Source of the DNA: Cerina sp048266425
Lineage (GTDB): Bacteria; Bacteroidota; Bacteroidia; Flavobacteriales; Flavobacteriaceae
Assembly (NCBI GenBank): GCA_048266425.1
Contig: JBLWZN010000002.1
Span: 1-64,000, forward strand
Length of the DNA: 64,000 nucleotides
Direction of reading: 5' to 3'
Under the pieces are notes generated by a model. The model was not told the origin of the DNA. It ran no database searches and saw nothing but the letters and a program-made list of their open reading frames with translations. The position numbers and the translations under genes are program-made. Shown in pieces: positions 61,546-64,000 of the stretch. Each line of letters opens with the position of its first letter. The stretch's first letter is position 1.

Positions 61546-64000
61546 ATGACCACCTTTCTTGAAGAAATTGCTGCAAAGACAGTAACGGATGAAAAATCTT
61601 TGGCGAACACCGTTTATATACTTCCAAGCAAACGGGCAGGAACGTTTCTTAGAAAACACATTTCCAATTCTCTTGGCAAAACAAGCTTCGCCCCCACCAT
61701 CTATAGCATTGAATCCTTTGTGGAAAAGATATCAGGACTTTCCTTTGCCACGACCACCCATCAACTATTTGAACTTTATAAAGCCTATTTACAGACCTTT
61801 CCAGGCGAAAAGGATGATTTTTACACCTTTACAAAATGGGCACAAACCATTCTGCAGGACTTCAATGAGCTAGACCGCTACCTTGTAGATTCCAAAAAAA
61901 TCTTCCCGCACCTTTCAGCTCTTCAAGAGATAAATCACTGGTATCTCCAAAACAAGAAAACCAAAATGATCGAGGATTACATCCAGTTTTGGGAGAACCT
62001 CGAACCCCTATATCACACCTTTAACCAACGTTTATTGGATTCGGGTATGGGCCACCAAGGACTGGTCTATCGCCAAGCATGTAATCAATTGCATTCCTAC
62101 CTTTCTGGCAATCCGGACAAAATCCATGTTTTTGCAGGGTTTAATGCCCTAAATAAAGCAGAATCACAGATAATCCAAACAATTTTATCGCATTCCAATG
62201 CTGAGATATTTTGGGATAGCGATCCTTACTTTATAGATGACCCTATACATGATGCCGGTTATTTCATTAGACAACACCTAAAATTATGGCCCCATTTACA
62301 GGCAAAGCCCATAAAAGGAATAGCGGACAACTTTAAAGGGAATAAGAAAATAAAAATTATCGGTGTCCCCAAAAACATTGCACAAGTGAAATATGTTGGG
62401 CATCTATTAAAAGAGCTACATCACGGAAACAGCATACGGAACACTGCAGTAGTCCTGGGTAGCGAAGACCTTCTTAATCCCTTGCTAAATGCAATTCCAG
62501 AAGAAATAGGCCCTATCAATATTACGATGGGCTACCCATTAAACAAAACATCCATATCCAGCCTGTTTTCGCATTATTTCGAACTACATATCAATCAAAA
62601 CCCAGACGGTTGGTTTTATAAAAATATATTGGACTTTTTGTCCCATCCGTATGTCCACATTCTACTTACCAAGCACAACTTCAATCTGGCCACAAAATTA
62701 ACCGAAGAAATAAAAGCAAAAAATCTGACTTTTTTAACCCCGTCCAAGTTAAAACAATTGGTCAAAGCCGCATTCCCCCTACCTGAATACCTTTTTGCCG
62801 AAATAACCGTTACGCCCAAACAATTTTTGGAAAATTCACTCGAAATCATTGGCAACCTGAAGGAAATCTTCCAAGTTTCCAAGGACTCTTTAGGTCTCGA
62901 GTATCTATATCATTATCATACGCTGTTTAACCAACTCATAGACCACCTGGGGAAATACCCTTTTATCAATGATTTAAAATCCCTTTATGGCCTGTATAAT
63001 GAACTTTTAAGGACGGAAACTTTGGATTTTGAAGGAGAACCTTTACAAGGTATCCAAATTATGGGTATGCTGGAAAGTCGAAATCTCGATTTTGAGACCG
63101 TCATAATTACCTCTGTCAACGAAGGAATCCTTCCTTCCGGGAAATCCAATAATTCCTTTATTCCTTTCGATGTCAAGCAAAGTTTCGGTCTACCCACTTA
63201 TAAGGAAAAGGATGCCGTTTATACTTATCATTTCTATCGCTTGCTACAAAGGGCGAAAAGCATCTACATTCTTTACAACACGGAGCCCGATGTTCTGGAA
63301 GGCGGAGAAAAAAGTAGGTTGATTATGCAGCTGTTGACCGATGGGATAAAAGCAGAAGAAATTATCGAGGTAATTGCGTCTCCAGAGATACCTGCAAGTA
63401 CAAAAACTGTAGCCTCCGTTGCCAAGGATGAAAACCTGATGGTAGCAATAAAAAAGTTAGCGGGAAAAGGATTTTCACCATCTTCGCTAACAAATTATAT
63501 TAGGAATCCCATGGACTTCTACAAGCAAAGCATCCTTAAAATCGACGATGTACCAGAAGTAGAGGAATCTGTAGCATCTAACACCTTCGGCACCATAGTA
63601 CACGATACACTTGAAGATCTGTACCTGCCCTTGGTGGGTACTTATTTGAACGGGCAAACACTTAATGCTTTAATACCTAAAATTAAGGGTTCAGTCCAGT
63701 CCAACTTTGCGAAAAATTATTCGGAAGGAGATATTTCAAGGGGCAAAAACCTTATTGCATTCCATGTTATCAGGCGGTACATTGAGAACTTCATACAAAT
63801 GGAACTAGAAATGTCCAAGTCCCATCAAATAAAATTGATCGCGTTGGAACAGACCATGGAAATGCCCTTAAACATACCTGCCTTGGGCTTTCCCGTCATC
63901 CTAAGGGGCAAGCTGGACCGGGTTGATGAAGTAGACGGACAGCTTCGCATAATCGATTACAAGACCGGCAAAGTCAACAAATCTGAGGTGGAAATAGCGG
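61546..64000 (+). CDS. AddB-like PD-(D/E)XK nuclease/exonuclease subunit, 3'-truncated
   Basis: The ATG at 61546 opens a frame that stays open to the end of the window (818 complete codons visible). The start resembles AddB/RexB-type proteins (YILPSKRAGTFLRKHI, SIESFVEKISGLSF). A central block (PLQGIQIMGMLESRNLDFETVIITSVNEGILP) matches the helicase-like part that lacks an ATP site in AddB. The last visible residues (LDRVDE...IIDYKTGK) are the D and K of the nuclease domain. It would pair with the AddA-like protein at 55380 to form the break-processing complex. The genes between them (kbl, OmpA) make this a split arrangement. The C-terminal iron-sulfur region would lie outside the window. Confidence 0.82.
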   Translation, partial: MTTFLEEIAAKTVTDEKSLANTVYILPSKRAGTFLRKHISNSLGKTSFAPTIYSIESFVEKISGLSFATTTHQLFELYKAYLQTFPGEKDDFYTFTKWAQTILQDFNELDRYLVDSKKIFPHLSALQEINHWYLQNKKTKMIEDYIQFWENLEPLYHTFNQRLLDSGMGHQGLVYRQACNQLHSYLSGNPDKIHVFAGFNALNKAESQIIQTILSHSNAEIFWDSDPYFIDDPIHDAGYFIRQHLKLWPHLQAKPIKGIADNFKGNKKIKIIGVPKNIAQVKYVGHLLKELHHGNSIRNTAVVLGSEDLLNPLLNAIPEEIGPINITMGYPLNKTSISSLFSHYFELHINQNPDGWFYKNILDFLSHPYVHILLTKHNFNLATKLTEEIKAKNLTFLTPSKLKQLVKAAFPLPEYLFAEITVTPKQFLENSLEIIGNLKEIFQVSKDSLGLEYLYHYHTLFNQLIDHLGKYPFINDLKSLYGLYNELLRTETLDFEGEPLQGIQIMGMLESRNLDFETVIITSVNEGILPSGKSNNSFIPFDVKQSFGLPTYKEKDAVYTYHFYRLLQRAKSIYILYNTEPDVLEGGEKSRLIMQLLTDGIKAEEIIEVIASPEIPASTKTVASVAKDENLMVAIKKLAGKGFSPSSLTNYIRNPMDFYKQSILKIDDVPEVEESVASNTFGTIVHDTLEDLYLPLVGTYLNGQTLNALIPKIKGSVQSNFAKNYSEGDISRGKNLIAFHVIRRYIENFIQMELEMSKSHQIKLIALEQTMEMPLNIPALGFPVILRGKLDRVDEVDGQLRIIDYKTGKVNKSEVEIA

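Noticed and set aside
1..64000. Prophage, insertion sequence or integrative element
   Set aside because: No transposase, integrase, phage structural gene or paired terminal repeat was found; the only tRNA is not flanked by an integrase.

Overview
The window reads as a chromosomal segment of a marine-type member of the Flavobacteriaceae (Bacteroidota). Reasons: a complete flavobacterial bat (aerotolerance) operon; the conserved block acpP-fabF-rnc-IPExxxVDY-pyk; several TAnnTTTG -7 promoter boxes; secreted proteins with many lipoprotein signals; and a sulfatase, esterase and glycosidase complement usual in degraders of algal or animal glycans. No genus can be fixed from the sequence alone. No phage, insertion sequence, CRISPR array or rRNA was seen.

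Layout. 1-14700 is an accessory, mostly secreted hydrolase region: a 5'-truncated PIG-L deacetylase, a sialate O-acetylesterase, a DUF1549/DUF1553 multihaem-like protein paired with a DUF1501 protein, an S1 sulfatase, a DUF1801 protein, a phosphocholine-specific phospholipase C (minus strand), a clan-A-like glycosidase lipoprotein, tRNA-Lys(CUU) and an SMP-30-like lipoprotein. 14700-16900 holds an AlbA_2 protein and a short-chain dehydrogenase. 17133-26512 is the eight-gene bat operon (moxR, DUF58, BatD-like, batA-batE). 26573-30798 holds a small membrane protein, a beta-carbonic anhydrase next to a SulP transporter, and pheS. 30989-37199 is a GbsR/MarR-RND tripartite efflux operon with a palindromic operator over its promoter. 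37308-43413 holds a large zinc metalloprotease, YCII, CYTH and NAD(P)-binding proteins and a GH18 lipoprotein. 43512-53889 is core housekeeping: dinB, pyk, rnc, fabF, acpP, purN, rnhA, a PfkB kinase and purF. 54579-64000 holds sodA, an AddA-like helicase-nuclease, kbl, an OmpA porin and the start of an AddB-like nuclease.

The most unusual signal is the 689-base gap between purF and sodA (53890-54578). It carries three tandem copies of a roughly 70-nt non-coding RNA unit. Each has a -7 box exactly 5 nt before a near-identical 39-40-nt box, followed by an intrinsic terminator. The terminator stems differ completely in sequence while the box is fixed. This looks like a small-RNA multigene family. 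Whether it is already in Rfam cannot be checked here.

A second unusual signal is that all five true intergenic gaps inside the bat operon contain short sequence with a 7-nt repeat period. One such run has apparently been absorbed into the 5' end of the BatD-like gene. A third is a nested multi-hairpin element between the DUF1501 and sulfatase genes (6686-6844).
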